NCBI RefSeq assembly: GCF_020510525.1
Contig: NZ_CP075188.1
Coordinates: 2,294,001 to 2,358,000, forward strand
Length of the DNA stretch: 64,000 bases
Source of the DNA: Quatrionicoccus australiensis
GTDB taxonomy: Bacteria > Pseudomonadota > Gammaproteobacteria > Burkholderiales > Rhodocyclaceae
Reading direction: 5' to 3'
Part shown: piece after piece, positions 36,925 to 45,975 of the stretch
Layout: every line of letters begins with the position of its first letter
Position numbering within the stretch: position 1 is the first letter of the stretch
The notes under the pieces: model-generated
Seen by the model: the letters and a program-made list of their open reading frames with translations, nothing else
Database searches by the model: none
Told to the model about the DNA's origin: nothing
Made by a program: the position numbers and the translations under genes

Positions 36925-37728
36925 ATGACACAGTCCCTACCCGCTCTCTTCGTTCCGCACGGCGCGCCGACTTTCGCGCTGCGCCCGGGCGCAGCTGGCG
37001 CGGCCATCGCGGCAGCGGCCCGCCAGCTCCCCCTGCCGCGCGCCATCGTCATCGTCAGCGCGCACTGGGATACGGCCGAACCAACCGTCGGCTACGCCGC
37101 CCGGCCGGAAACCATCCACGACTTCTGGGGCTTCCCGGAAGAACTCTATGCGCTCAACTACCCGGCCACCGGCTGCCGCGAAGCCGCCGACGAAGTCGTG
37201 GCGGCGGTTCGTGCCGCCGGCCTGCCGGTCGCCAGCGATGCCGGCCGTGGCCTCGATCACGGCGCCTGGGTGCCGCTGCGCCTGATGTTCCCGGAGGCTG
37301 ACGTGCCGGTCATCCCGCTGTCCATCCAGAGCCATGGCGGACCGCAACAGGCCTACGCGCTCGGCCGGGCGCTCGCCCCGCTCACCGCGCAAGGCTTTCT
37401 CGTCATCGCCTCGGGCAATGTCACGCACAACCTGCGCGACTACCAGATGGCCTGGCGCAATGGTGGCCAGACACCGGCCTATGTGCGCGAGTTCACCGAC
37501 TGGCTGGCCGAGCGCCTGCAGGCTGGCGACATCGACGCCCTGCTCGACTACCGCCGGCAAAGCCCGGGCGGTGTCCAGGCACAACCCAGCGAGGAACATT
37601 TGCTGCCGCTCTTTGTCGCACTTGGCGCCGGCGGCGAAGCAGCCCAAGCCCAACGTTTCCATGCCGGCATCGACGATTACGTGATCGCGATGGATGCCTA
37701 TTCATTTTTGCCCCAATCAGGAGGTTGA
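36925..37728 (+). CDS. ygiD: DODA-type extradiol dioxygenase (YgiD-like)
   Basis: A 267-residue class III extradiol dioxygenase. VPHGAPTFAL, VSAHWDT, LDHGAWVPLRLMFP and IASGNVTHNLRDY carry the three histidine metal ligands plus the second-sphere histidine. E. coli YgiD acts on DOPA in vitro; the natural substrate is unknown. It is the first gene of an operon with cytochrome b561 and two YceI proteins; GGAGTCGCAGCA precedes the ATG. Confidence 0.9.
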   Translation: MTQSLPALFVPHGAPTFALRPGAAGAAIAAAARQLPLPRAIVIVSAHWDTAEPTVGYAARPETIHDFWGFPEELYALNYPATGCREAADEVVAAVRAAGLPVASDAGRGLDHGAWVPLRLMFPEADVPVIPLSIQSHGGPQQAYALGRALAPLTAQGFLVIASGNVTHNLRDYQMAWRNGGQTPAYVREFTDWLAERLQAGDIDALLDYRRQSPGGVQAQPSEEHLLPLFVALGAGGEAAQAQRFHAGIDDYVIAMDAYSFLPQSGG

Positions 37729-37730
37729 CC

Positions 37731-38273
37731 GTGTCCACTCATTACACCCGCACTGCCAAGGGCCTGCACTGGGCAATGGCGATCCTGCTCATCGGCCTGC
37801 TTGCGCTCGGCTTCTACATGCATGATCTGCCGCTGTCGCCGGAAAAGCTGCAGCTCTACTCGTGGCACAAGTGGGCCGGCGTCACCGCCTTCCTGCTCGT
37901 CCTGGTCCGCCTCGCCTGGCGCGTCGCGCACCGGCCGCCCGCCCTGCCGGCGAGCATGCCGAAGCTGATGCAACTGGCGGCGCATGCCGGCCACCTGGCG
38001 CTCTACCTGCTGATGCTCGCCATGCCGCTGTCCGGCTGGCTGATGAGTTCGGCCAAGGGCTTCCAGACCGTCTGGTTCGGCATCCTGCCGATTCCCGACC
38101 TGCTCGAGAAGAACAAGGAACTCGGTGCGCAACTGGCCGAAGTCCATGCAGCGCTCGCCATCCTCTTCATCCTCACCCTGCTCGCCCATATCGGCGCCGC
38201 CCTCAAGCACCACTTCATCGACAAGGACGACATCCTGACCCGCATGTTGCCCCGTCACGCCAAGGAGAACTGA
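37731..38273 (+). CDS. Cytochrome b561
   Basis: A 180-residue inner-membrane dihaem cytochrome with four hydrophobic helices. Candidate haem histidines are in KGLHWAMAIL, YSWHKWAGV, HAGHLALYL and EVHAALAIL. I chose the GTG at 37731, since AGGAGG lies 7 bp before it; it follows the dioxygenase stop by 2 bp. A b561 before YceI is the same order as yceJ-yceI in E. coli. Confidence 0.9.
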   Translation: MSTHYTRTAKGLHWAMAILLIGLLALGFYMHDLPLSPEKLQLYSWHKWAGVTAFLLVLVRLAWRVAHRPPALPASMPKLMQLAAHAGHLALYLLMLAMPLSGWLMSSAKGFQTVWFGILPIPDLLEKNKELGAQLAEVHAALAILFILTLLAHIGAALKHHFIDKDDILTRMLPRHAKEN

Positions 38274-38274
38274 C

Positions 38275-38826
38275 ATGAAACGCATCGCCCTCGCTTTCGC
38301 ACTGACTACCGCCTTCGCGGCCCAGGCTGCCGAATTCACCCAGGTCCAGGCTGACAAGAGCGCCATCAACTTCACCTACAAGCAGATGGGTGTCGCGGTC
38401 GACGGCAAATTCAAGCGCTTTTCCAGCCAGCTCGCCTTCGACCCGGCCCGCCCGGCATCGGCCAGCGCCAGCTTCGATGTCGACCTGGCCAGCGTCGATA
38501 CCGGCGCCCCGGAAGGCGACGACGAAGTGGCCGGCAAGCCCTGGTTCAACACCAAGGCCTTCCCGACTGCCCGTTTCGTGTCGACCGGCGTCAAGCCGCT
38601 CGGTGGCAACAAGTACGAAGTCGCCGGCCAGCTCAGCATCAAGGGCAAGACGCAGGCCGTCGTCGTCCCCGCCACCTTCACGGCACAGGGCAAGAGCGGT
38701 GCCTTCGACGGCAGCTTCACCATCCGCCGCGCCGATTTCGCTATCGGCGAAGGTTCCTGGGCCAAGTTCGACATCGTCGCCAACGACGTCCTCATCAAGT
38801 TCCACATCACCGCCAACAGCAAGTAA
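38275..38826 (+). CDS. YceI-family periplasmic protein (copy 1)
   Basis: 183 residues with a Sec signal peptide (MKRIALAFALTTAFAAQA|AE). The mature lipocalin-like YceI barrel shows FKRFSSQLAFDP, SFDVDLASVDTG and FTIRRADFAIGEG. YceI proteins bind isoprenoid quinones or lipids. It starts 1 bp after the b561 gene. Confidence 0.92.
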   Translation: MKRIALAFALTTAFAAQAAEFTQVQADKSAINFTYKQMGVAVDGKFKRFSSQLAFDPARPASASASFDVDLASVDTGAPEGDDEVAGKPWFNTKAFPTARFVSTGVKPLGGNKYEVAGQLSIKGKTQAVVVPATFTAQGKSGAFDGSFTIRRADFAIGEGSWAKFDIVANDVLIKFHITANSK

Positions 38827-38854
38827 GCCCCCAACCCCAAACAGGAGAATCACC

Positions 38855-39433
38855 ATGCAAAAATTCAACAAGATCGCCGCCGCCCTCGTCCTTTCCGCCG
38901 CTGCCGCCGCCCCGGCGCTGGCCGCCCCGGAAACCTACGTCGCCGACAGCACGCACACCTTCTCGCGCTTCTCGTACAGCCACTTCGGCTACTCGACCCA
39001 GCTCTCGCGCTTCAACAAGAACAGCGGCAAGGTCGTTTTCGACAAGGTCGCCAAGACCGGTTCGGTCGACATCGTGATCGACACCAAATCCGTCGATACC
39101 GGCTTCGACACCTTCAACGAGCACATCCAGGGTGAAGACTTCCTCGACACCGCCAAGTACCCGACCGCCACCTTCAAGTCGACCAAGGTCGTCTTCGAAG
39201 GCGACAAGCCGGTCAGCGTCGAAGGCAACCTGACCCTGAAAGGCGTCACCAAGCCGGTGACCCTGACCGTGACCTCCTTCCAGGCCATGCCGCACCCGAT
39301 GCTGAAGAAGGATGCGATCGGCGCCAATGCCTGGACCGTGGTCAAGCGCTCGGAATTCAATGCCGGCAAGTACGCGCCTTACGTTGGTGACGAAGTGCGC
39401 ATCGAAGTCGCTATCGAAGCGATCAAGCAATAA
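38855..39433 (+). CDS. YceI-family periplasmic protein (copy 2)
   Basis: 192 residues with a signal peptide (ALVLSAAAAAPALA|AP). It has the full YceI pattern: DSTHTFSRFSYSHFGYS, VDIVIDTKSVDTGFDTFN and LKGVTKPVTLTV. It is only distantly similar to copy 1, so this is not a recent duplication. ACAGGAGAATCACC precedes the ATG. The operon ends with a terminator 23 bp after its stop. Confidence 0.93.
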   Translation: MQKFNKIAAALVLSAAAAAPALAAPETYVADSTHTFSRFSYSHFGYSTQLSRFNKNSGKVVFDKVAKTGSVDIVIDTKSVDTGFDTFNEHIQGEDFLDTAKYPTATFKSTKVVFEGDKPVSVEGNLTLKGVTKPVTLTVTSFQAMPHPMLKKDAIGANAWTVVKRSEFNAGKYAPYVGDEVRIEVAIEAIKQ

Positions 39434-39456
39434 GCTGAGTCTTGCTCTTGCAAGCC

Positions 39457-39484
39457 AACGCCGCCTTATCGGGCGGCGTTTTTC
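39457..39484 (+). terminator. Rho-independent terminator after the YceI operon
   Basis: AACGCCGCC and GGCGGCGTT form a 9-bp stem around a 6-nt loop, followed by TTT. Confidence 0.85.
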
Positions 39485-39518
39485 GTGGACCGCACCGCCG
39501 CTGCCACAGGCCCATCCC

Positions 39519-39536
39519 ATGTCATCACACTGAAAC
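39519..39536 (+). promoter_or_regulatory. Candidate Pho box upstream of ppk
   Basis: ATGTCATCACACTGAAAC has two 7-bp half-sites 11 bp apart and matches CTGTCAT-N4-CTGTCAY at 11 of 14 positions. A weaker third unit follows (GTGCAAC). The possible -10 TATACT at 39568 is about two helical turns further than usual. Confidence 0.35.
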
Positions 39537-39596
39537 ATTAGTGCAACAAAATGATGGGCTTAAGGAATATACTTCAGAAAACACTTGGAGCGCGCG

Positions 39597-41678
39597 ATGC
39601 ATCATCCCCAAATCAAACCCCGCTTCCCGACCGAGAATTATCTCAACCGCGAACTCGGCATGCTCGCCTTCAACCGGCGCGTGCTGGCCCAGGCGGAAGA
39701 CGAACGGGTGCCGCTGCTCGAGCGCCTGCGCTTCCTGTGCATCGTGTCCAGCAACATGGACGAGTTTTTCGAGATCCGCATGGCCGGCCTCAAGGAACAG
39801 GTCAAGGCCAATGCGCCGATCCTGACCACCGACGGCAAGACGCCGCATGAGGCCTTCCGCCTGGTCTCGGCCGAGGCGCATGCGATCGTCACCGAGCAAT
39901 ACCAGCACCTCAACGACGTGATCCTGCCGGCACTCGCCGAGGAAGGCATCCGCTTCCTGCGCCGCTCGTCCTGGAACGAAGCGCAGCGCGAATGGATCCG
40001 CAACTACTTCATCCGCGAGATGGTGCCGGTGCTGACCCCGATCGGACTCGACCCGTCGCACCCCTTCCCCAAGGTGCTCAACAAGAGCCTCAATTTTGCC
40101 GTCGAACTTGAAGGCAAGGACGCTTTCGGGCGCAGCTCCAACGCCGCCATCGTCCAGGCACCGCGCGTCCTGCCGCGCGTCATCCGCCTGCCGGAAGAAC
40201 TCGCCGGTTGCGAATACGGCTTCGTTTTCCTGTCGTCCATCCTGCACGAGTTTGTCGGCGAACTGTTCACCGGCATGAGCGTGCTCGGCTGCTACCAGTT
40301 CCGCGCCACGCGCAATTCCGACCTCTTCGTCGATGAGGAAGAAGTCACCAACCTGCGCACCAAGCTGCAGGGCGAACTGCCGCACCGCCATTTCGGCGAT
40401 GCCGTACGACTCGAAGTGGCCGACAACTGCTCGCCGGCGATGACCGAATTCCTGCTCGCCCAGTTTGGTCTCAAGGATGCCGATCTCTACCGCGTACATG
40501 GCCCGGTCAACCTCGTCCGCCTGATGCAGGTGCCGGACTGGGTCGACCGCCCGGAAATGAAGTTTTCCTCCTTCGTCCCCGGCATCCCCAAGGCAGTCGG
40601 CAAGGGCGTCAATATTTTCGCCAGCATCCGCCGTGGCGACATCCTGCTGCACCATCCCTACCAGTCGTTCTCGCCGGTCATCGAGCTGCTCAACCAGGCG
40701 GCCAGCGATTCCAATGTCGTCGCCATCAAGATGACGGTGTACCGCACCGGCACCGACTCGGTGCTGATGCAGTCGCTGATCCGTGCCGCCCAGAACGGCA
40801 AGGAAGTCACCGTCGTCGTCGAACTGATGGCGCGCTTCGATGAAGAAGCCAACATCAGCTGGGCGACCAAGCTCGAAGAAGTCGGCGCGCATGTCGTCTA
40901 TGGCGTGGTCGGCTACAAGACGCACGCCAAGGCGCTGCTCATCGTGCGCCGCGAAGAAGGCGGCCTGAAGCGCTACGCCCATCTCGGCACCGGCAACTAT
41001 CACCCGCGCACCGCCCGCCTTTACTCCGACTTCGGCCTGATGACCGCCAACGAGGAAATCACCCACGACGTTTCCGAGGTTTTCAAGCAGTTGACCGGTC
41101 TGGGCAAGGCGCGCACCTTGAAGCACCTGTGGCAGGCGCCATTCACGCTGCAACCGAACGTCGTCGCCGCGATCCAGGCCGAGGCCGAGACGGCACGTGC
41201 CGGCGGCAAGGCGCGCATCGTCGCCAAGATGAATTCGCTGCTCGAAGCCGAGGTCATCAACGCCCTCTACGAAGCCTCGCAAGCCGGCGTCTCGATCGAC
41301 CTCATCGTGCGCGGCGTCTGTGCGTTGCGCCCGGGTGTCCCGGGGCTGTCGGACAACATCCGCGTCCGCTCGATCATCGGCCGCTTCCTCGAACACCACC
41401 GGATTTTCTATTTCTTCGCCGGCGGCAAGGAATCGGTCTATCTGTCCAGCGCCGACTGGATGGAGCGCAATTTCTTCAAGCGCATCGAACTCGCCTTCCC
41501 GATTCTCGATCCCAAGCTGAAAAAGCGCGTCATCACCGAAGGCCTCAAGTTCTACATGGCCGACAACCAGCAGGGCTGGGACATGAACAGCCAGGGCGTG
41601 TACCAGCGCCGGCGCTCGGCCCGCGCCAAGCCGCACAATGCGCAGGGTGAACTGATGCTGACGCTGGGCGGCGTTTGA
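39597..41678 (+). CDS. ppk: Polyphosphate kinase 1
   Basis: A 693-residue PPK1, which polymerises the ATP gamma phosphate into polyphosphate at the membrane. The N-terminal domain has ELGMLAFNRRVLAQ and SSNMDEFFEIRMAGLKEQ. The catalytic phospholipase-D-like halves contain KTHAKALLIVRRE and YAHLGTGNYHPRTARLYSDFGL with the phospho-histidine region. I chose the ATG at 39597 (TTGGAGCGCGCG upstream) over a TTG four codons earlier. It stands alone, with no ppx beside it; a possible Pho box lies in front. Confidence 0.96.
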   Translation: MHHPQIKPRFPTENYLNRELGMLAFNRRVLAQAEDERVPLLERLRFLCIVSSNMDEFFEIRMAGLKEQVKANAPILTTDGKTPHEAFRLVSAEAHAIVTEQYQHLNDVILPALAEEGIRFLRRSSWNEAQREWIRNYFIREMVPVLTPIGLDPSHPFPKVLNKSLNFAVELEGKDAFGRSSNAAIVQAPRVLPRVIRLPEELAGCEYGFVFLSSILHEFVGELFTGMSVLGCYQFRATRNSDLFVDEEEVTNLRTKLQGELPHRHFGDAVRLEVADNCSPAMTEFLLAQFGLKDADLYRVHGPVNLVRLMQVPDWVDRPEMKFSSFVPGIPKAVGKGVNIFASIRRGDILLHHPYQSFSPVIELLNQAASDSNVVAIKMTVYRTGTDSVLMQSLIRAAQNGKEVTVVVELMARFDEEANISWATKLEEVGAHVVYGVVGYKTHAKALLIVRREEGGLKRYAHLGTGNYHPRTARLYSDFGLMTANEEITHDVSEVFKQLTGLGKARTLKHLWQAPFTLQPNVVAAIQAEAETARAGGKARIVAKMNSLLEAEVINALYEASQAGVSIDLIVRGVCALRPGVPGLSDNIRVRSIIGRFLEHHRIFYFFAGGKESVYLSSADWMERNFFKRIELAFPILDPKLKKRVITEGLKFYMADNQQGWDMNSQGVYQRRRSARAKPHNAQGELMLTLGGV

Positions 41679-41680
41679 AC

Positions 41681-41712
41681 GGTCGACTCTGAAAAAAGGG
41701 CAGAAATGCGGC
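41681..41712 (+). repeat. GGTCGAC/A-T-tract repeat, copy 5
   Basis: GGTCGACTCTG, AAAAAAGGGCAG, AAATGCGGC, starting 2 bp after the ppk stop and merging into the ppk terminator. Confidence 0.45.
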
Positions 41713-41735
41713 ACTCGCCGCTTTTCTGCCCTTTT
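41694..41735 (+). terminator. Terminator after ppk
   Basis: AAAAGGGCAGAAA and TTTTCTGCCCTTTT plus inner GCGG/CCGC pairs form a long stem followed by GTTTG. The A-run on the left makes it bidirectional. Confidence 0.85.
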
Positions 41736-41785
41736 GTTTGTTCACCATACCAGCCAATGCAGCCCCGCAGGCAGCGGGACCAAGC

Positions 41786-41962
41786 CTAGCGGCGCGGCTG
41801 GTCGTCCGGCGTGAAGTAAAGCGCCACGCCCAGCGCAATCAGCGCCAGCGGCCACCATTTGCGCAGCAGATTGACCAGGTCGATTTCGAGCAGATCGAGA
41901 TTGACCGCCAGGGCCAGCACCCCGATCACCGCCAGCGCGATGGCCGCAAAATTTCCCTTCAT
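41786..41962 (-). CDS. Small membrane protein, LiaI/LiaF-type transmembrane domain
   Basis: 58 residues with two hydrophobic helices (IALAVIGVLALAVNL and WWPLALIALGVALYF), the pattern of the LiaI-LiaF-like transmembrane region. CCGGAGAACAGCG precedes the ATG. It lies 13 bp downstream of relA on the same strand and is probably co-transcribed. Function unknown. Confidence 0.75.
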   Translation of the reverse strand: MKGNFAAIALAVIGVLALAVNLDLLEIDLVNLLRKWWPLALIALGVALYFTPDDQPRR

Positions 41963-41975
41963 CGCTGTTCTCCGG

Positions 41976-44198
41976 TCAGGCGCGACGCACGCCGACCACG
42001 CCTTCGACATCGTGGATCAGGGTCAGCGTTTTCTGCATCTGCTGCAGGTTGGTGATTTCGACGGTAAAGCTCATGTGCGCCTTGCCCTGCTTGGACTGGG
42101 TATTGACGCCGACGACGTTGAGCTTTTCGCGCGTGAAGATTTCCGAAATGTCGCGCAGCAGGCCTTGCCGGTCGTGCGCATCGACGACGATGTCGGCGGC
42201 GAAAACACCGGTCGTCTGCACGCCCCAGTCGGTCTCGATGACGCGCTCCGGGTGCATCGCCGCAAGATTGGCAAAATTGGAGCAATCCATGCGGTGGATC
42301 GAGATGCCCTTGCCGCGCGTGATGAAGCCCTGGATCTCGTCGGGCGGCGCCGGCTTGCAGCAGCGCGCCAGTTGGGTCAGCAACTTGTCCACGCCGACGA
42401 TCAGGATGCCCTGATTGCCCTCGACCGGTTTGCTCGGCCGCGTCTGCACCTCGTCCGGCGCCAGCGTTTCAGCGAGCAGGTCGCCGCCGCGCGCCACCGC
42501 CTGGAACTGGCGCAGGTTCATCTCGCCGCGCGCCGCGGCGATATACATGTCGTCGGCGCGCGAGAAACCGAGCTTGTGCGACAGTTCCTCGATATTGGCG
42601 CTGGTCTGGCCGGCGCGCTGCAATTCCTTGGTGACGATGGCCCGGCCTTCGGCCAGGGTTTCCTCCAGCGCCAGGTTGGAGAACCAGGCGCGCACCTTGA
42701 CCCGCGCGCTCTTGGTATGGATGTAGTTGAGCGTCGGATTCAGCCAGTCGCGCGACGGCCCGCCGACCTTGGCGGTAATGATGTCGACCTGCTGCCCGGT
42801 CTCGAGCGGCGTATTCAGTGTCACCAGATGGCCATTGACCTTGGCACCGCGGCAACGGTGGCCGAGATCGGTATGCACGCGGTAAGCAAAGTCGACCGGC
42901 GTCGAACCCTGCGGCAGGTCAACCACCTTGCCCTGCGGCGTCATGACGTAGAGAGTCTCGTCGAGCGCCGCCTGCTTGTAGCGCGACACCCAGTCGGAAC
43001 TGTCGGCGACTTCGTCCTTCCAGGTCAGCAGCTGGCGCAGCCAGGCGATCTTGTCGTCGTAGTCATCGCCACCCGCCCGCTTGCTGCCTTCCTTGTAGCG
43101 CCAGTGGGCCGCCACGCCGAGTTCGGCGTGCTTGTGCATTTCCCAGGTACGGATCTGGATTTCCAGGCTGCGCCCGTCCGGGCAACGCACGGCAGTGTGC
43201 AGCGAACGATAGTTGTTGCCCTTGGGATTCGAGATGTAGTCATCGAATTCCTTGGAAATCGGCGACCACAGGTTATGCACGATGCCAAGTGCGGTGTAGC
43301 AGTCCTTGAGGTCGTCGACGATGATGCGCAGCGCGCGCACGTCATAGACCTCGGAGAACTCGACGCCCTTTTTGCGCATCTTGTTCCAGATGCTGTAGAT
43401 GTGCTTCGGCCGGCCGTAGATCTCGGCCTTTTCAACGCCCACCGCAGCCAGTTCCTGACGCACCCTGGCGACCGCTTCGACGATGAACTGCTCGCGCTCG
43501 CTGCGCTTCTCGTCGAGCATCTTGGCGATTTTTTTATAGGTGTCCGGGTGAATGAAACGGAAGGACAGATCCTCCAGTTCCCACTTCAGTTCCCAGACCC
43601 CGAGCCGGTTGGCGAGCGGCGAATAGAGTTCGAGCGTCTCGCGCGCCACCTGGACGCGCAGGTCGTCCGGGTTGGCCGCGTAGAAGCGCAAGGTCTGCGT
43701 CCGGCTGGCCAGGCGCAGCAGCACGACGCGGATGTCCTCGACCATGGCGAGCAGCATCTTGCGCAGCACTTCGACCTGCGCCTTGACCTCGGCCGGATTG
43801 ACTTCGCCGGCCTCGATGTTGGCGGCGACAAAGCCCTTGGTAATCGGACGCAGGCGGTCGAGACGGGAAACGCCGGCGACCAGATGTGCCGCCGGCTTGC
43901 CGAATTTTTCCTCGATGCGCGCCACGCCGTGCTCGTCATAGGACGGAATGGCAAACAGCATGGCGGCGATGCGCGACTCGGCGTCGAGCTTGAGGCCGGC
44001 GATGATCACCGCCATGCCGAGTGCGTGTGACCAGACCCGTTCGCCGCTGCCGAGCACCCGGTCGCCGTAGCTCTCCCAGGCGTATTCAACGGCCTTTTTC
44101 AGGCGCTCTGCATCGGGCTCGGCCAGCCCTGCGGAAAGGGTGGCGAGGAACTTATCGAAGTCGCTCTGGGCGGCGACGGAATGAACGACGGAAACCAT
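41976..44198 (-). CDS. relA: GTP pyrophosphokinase RelA
   Basis: A 740-residue stringent-response (p)ppGpp synthetase acting on ribosomes. The N-terminal hydrolase-like domain has lost its HD pair (MLFAIPSYDEHG), so there is no hydrolase. The synthetase domain has RPKHIYSIWNKM and the acidic EFDD signature of monofunctional RelA (SKEFDDYISNPKGN). TGS (about 400-460) and C-terminal ACT domains follow. I chose the ATG at 44198, giving MVSVVHSVAAQ, close to the E. coli start. A separate SpoT must exist elsewhere. Confidence 0.95.
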   Translation of the reverse strand: MVSVVHSVAAQSDFDKFLATLSAGLAEPDAERLKKAVEYAWESYGDRVLGSGERVWSHALGMAVIIAGLKLDAESRIAAMLFAIPSYDEHGVARIEEKFGKPAAHLVAGVSRLDRLRPITKGFVAANIEAGEVNPAEVKAQVEVLRKMLLAMVEDIRVVLLRLASRTQTLRFYAANPDDLRVQVARETLELYSPLANRLGVWELKWELEDLSFRFIHPDTYKKIAKMLDEKRSEREQFIVEAVARVRQELAAVGVEKAEIYGRPKHIYSIWNKMRKKGVEFSEVYDVRALRIIVDDLKDCYTALGIVHNLWSPISKEFDDYISNPKGNNYRSLHTAVRCPDGRSLEIQIRTWEMHKHAELGVAAHWRYKEGSKRAGGDDYDDKIAWLRQLLTWKDEVADSSDWVSRYKQAALDETLYVMTPQGKVVDLPQGSTPVDFAYRVHTDLGHRCRGAKVNGHLVTLNTPLETGQQVDIITAKVGGPSRDWLNPTLNYIHTKSARVKVRAWFSNLALEETLAEGRAIVTKELQRAGQTSANIEELSHKLGFSRADDMYIAAARGEMNLRQFQAVARGGDLLAETLAPDEVQTRPSKPVEGNQGILIVGVDKLLTQLARCCKPAPPDEIQGFITRGKGISIHRMDCSNFANLAAMHPERVIETDWGVQTTGVFAADIVVDAHDRQGLLRDISEIFTREKLNVVGVNTQSKQGKAHMSFTVEITNLQQMQKTLTLIHDVEGVVGVRRA

Positions 44199-44326
44199 GT
44201 GGCGGATTATACCGTCCGGGAGGCGGCAAGCGATGCCGGCAAACATGCCCGCACCACAAACAGCGGGAACCCTATTGGGGATAACCGCATCTGAAAGGCC
44301 TCTCCCGGCTCAGGCATAATCCCGCC

Positions 44327-45223
44327 ATGACTGCAAAACACCATAACTTCCTGACCAGCCCCTACCTGCTGCTGACCCTGACCGCGCTCTTCTGGTCGGG
44401 CAACATGGTCATCGGCCGCGGCGTGCGCGCCGATGTGCCGCCCATGGCCCTCGCCTTCTGGCGCTGGGCGATTGCCCTGCTGCTCGTCCTGCCGCTCGCG
44501 CTGCCGCACCTGAAAAGCCAGTGGCCGCAACTGAAACAGGGCTGGAAGCCGGTGCTGCTGCTTGGCGTGCTCGGCGTCGGCTGCTACAACACCTTCGCCT
44601 ACATCGCGCTGCAATACACCTCGGCAACCAACGCCGTACTGCTCAATTCCTTCATTCCGGTCGCCACCATCGCCATTTCCTGGGCCTTTCTCGGCAAGCA
44701 CCTGCGCCGGATCGAAGGTCTCGGCGTGCTGATCTCGCTATGCGGCGCGCTGACCATCGTCGCGCACGGCGACTTCAACATCCTGCTGCATCTCAACCTC
44801 AATCTCGGCGACGTCTGGATGCTTGGCGCCGTGCTGGTCTGGGCCATCTACACGGTCGGCCTCGCCTGGCGTCCGGCCGGCGTGCATCCGATGCTGATGC
44901 TCGGCGCGATGACCGCGGTCGGCCTGCTCGCGCTGACCCCGGCCTATCTCTGGGAAATCGCCGGCGGCCGGCAAATCAACCTGCACGCCGCATCACTCGC
45001 TTCGATTGCCTACGTCGGCGTCTTTCCGAGCTTCGTCGGCTACATTTTCTACAACCGCGGCGTTGCCGAAGTCGGCGCCAACAAGGCCAGCCTGTTCATC
45101 CACCTGATGCCGGTCTTCGGCACCCTGCTCTCGGCCCTGTTCCTCGGCGAAATCCCGTACTGGTATCACTACCTCGGCATCGGCCTGATCTTCACCGGCA
45201 TCTGGCTGACCACGAAGAAATAA
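44327..45223 (+). CDS. EamA-family (DMT) transporter
   Basis: A 298-residue inner-membrane protein of ten hydrophobic segments forming two EamA repeats (about 10-145 and 160-295). ALFWSGNMVIGRG and VFPSFVGYIFYNRGVAEVG are typical. It exports an unknown small metabolite. Its stop overlaps the mtfA start (TAATG). Confidence 0.92.
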   Translation: MTAKHHNFLTSPYLLLTLTALFWSGNMVIGRGVRADVPPMALAFWRWAIALLLVLPLALPHLKSQWPQLKQGWKPVLLLGVLGVGCYNTFAYIALQYTSATNAVLLNSFIPVATIAISWAFLGKHLRRIEGLGVLISLCGALTIVAHGDFNILLHLNLNLGDVWMLGAVLVWAIYTVGLAWRPAGVHPMLMLGAMTAVGLLALTPAYLWEIAGGRQINLHAASLASIAYVGVFPSFVGYIFYNRGVAEVGANKASLFIHLMPVFGTLLSALFLGEIPYWYHYLGIGLIFTGIWLTTKK

Positions 45224-45975
45224 TGGGCCTCTTCGACTGGCTGCGCGGCCGGCGCCGCCCCGAGATTGCCGCCGACCTGTGGGCGCAGACCGTCGCCGGC
45301 CTGCCCTTTCTCGCCGTCCTGACGGTCGACGAGCAAAAAAGGCTGAAATTGCTCGCCGAGGAATTCCTCGCCGAAAAGGAATTCAGCACCGGCGGCGGCC
45401 TCGAACTGAGCGACGCGATGTGCGTCGCGATCGCCGCCCAGGGCTGCCTGCCCATCCTCGAATTCGGGCTGAGCGCCTATCGCGGCTGGGTCGGCATCGT
45501 GATCTACCCGGACGAATTCGTCGTGCCCCGGCAAATGGCGGACGAGGACGGCGTCGTGCATGAATACGACGACGTGCTCTCCGGCGAAGCCTGGGAAGGC
45601 GGGCCGCTGATCATCTCGTGGCGCGATGCGCAGATGGCCGGCGACGGCTACAACGTGGTCATCCACGAATTCGCCCACAAGCTGGACATGCTGAATGGCG
45701 AAGCCGACGGCATTCCGGCCCTGCATGCCGGTTTACCGGTCGACCGCTGGGAAAAGGTGTTTTTCGCCGCCTGGGAAGACTTCTGCCTGCGCGTGGACAG
45801 CGGCGAGGAAACGCGCATCGATCCCTACGCCAGCGAACATCCGGCCGAGTTCTTCGCAGTGCTCAGCGAAAACTTCTTCGAGCAGCCGGCGCTGCTCACC
45901 GCCGAATATCCCGAACTCTACGCCCTGCTCCGCGACTATTACCGCCAGGACCCGCTCGCCCGGCTCGGCGCCTAG
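45223..45975 (+). CDS. mtfA: MtfA-like zinc peptidase
   Basis: A 250-residue cytoplasmic metalloprotein. VVIHEFAHKLDMLNGEADG carries HExxH and the family's downstream D/E, and EHPAEFFAVLSENFFEQP is the second conserved block. In E. coli MtfA binds the glucose regulator Mlc and has aminopeptidase activity; whether Mlc exists here is unknown. It is coupled to the transporter gene by a one-base overlap, and its stop overlaps that of the convergent gene. Confidence 0.92.
   Translation: MGLFDWLRGRRRPEIAADLWAQTVAGLPFLAVLTVDEQKRLKLLAEEFLAEKEFSTGGGLELSDAMCVAIAAQGCLPILEFGLSAYRGWVGIVIYPDEFVVPRQMADEDGVVHEYDDVLSGEAWEGGPLIISWRDAQMAGDGYNVVIHEFAHKLDMLNGEADGIPALHAGLPVDRWEKVFFAAWEDFCLRVDSGEETRIDPYASEHPAEFFAVLSENFFEQPALLTAEYPELYALLRDYYRQDPLARLGA

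Noticed and set aside
45733..45770. GGTCGACCGCTGGGAAAAGG in mtfA as another repeat copy
   Set aside because: The encoded residues align with normal MtfA sequence, so coding constraint explains the match.
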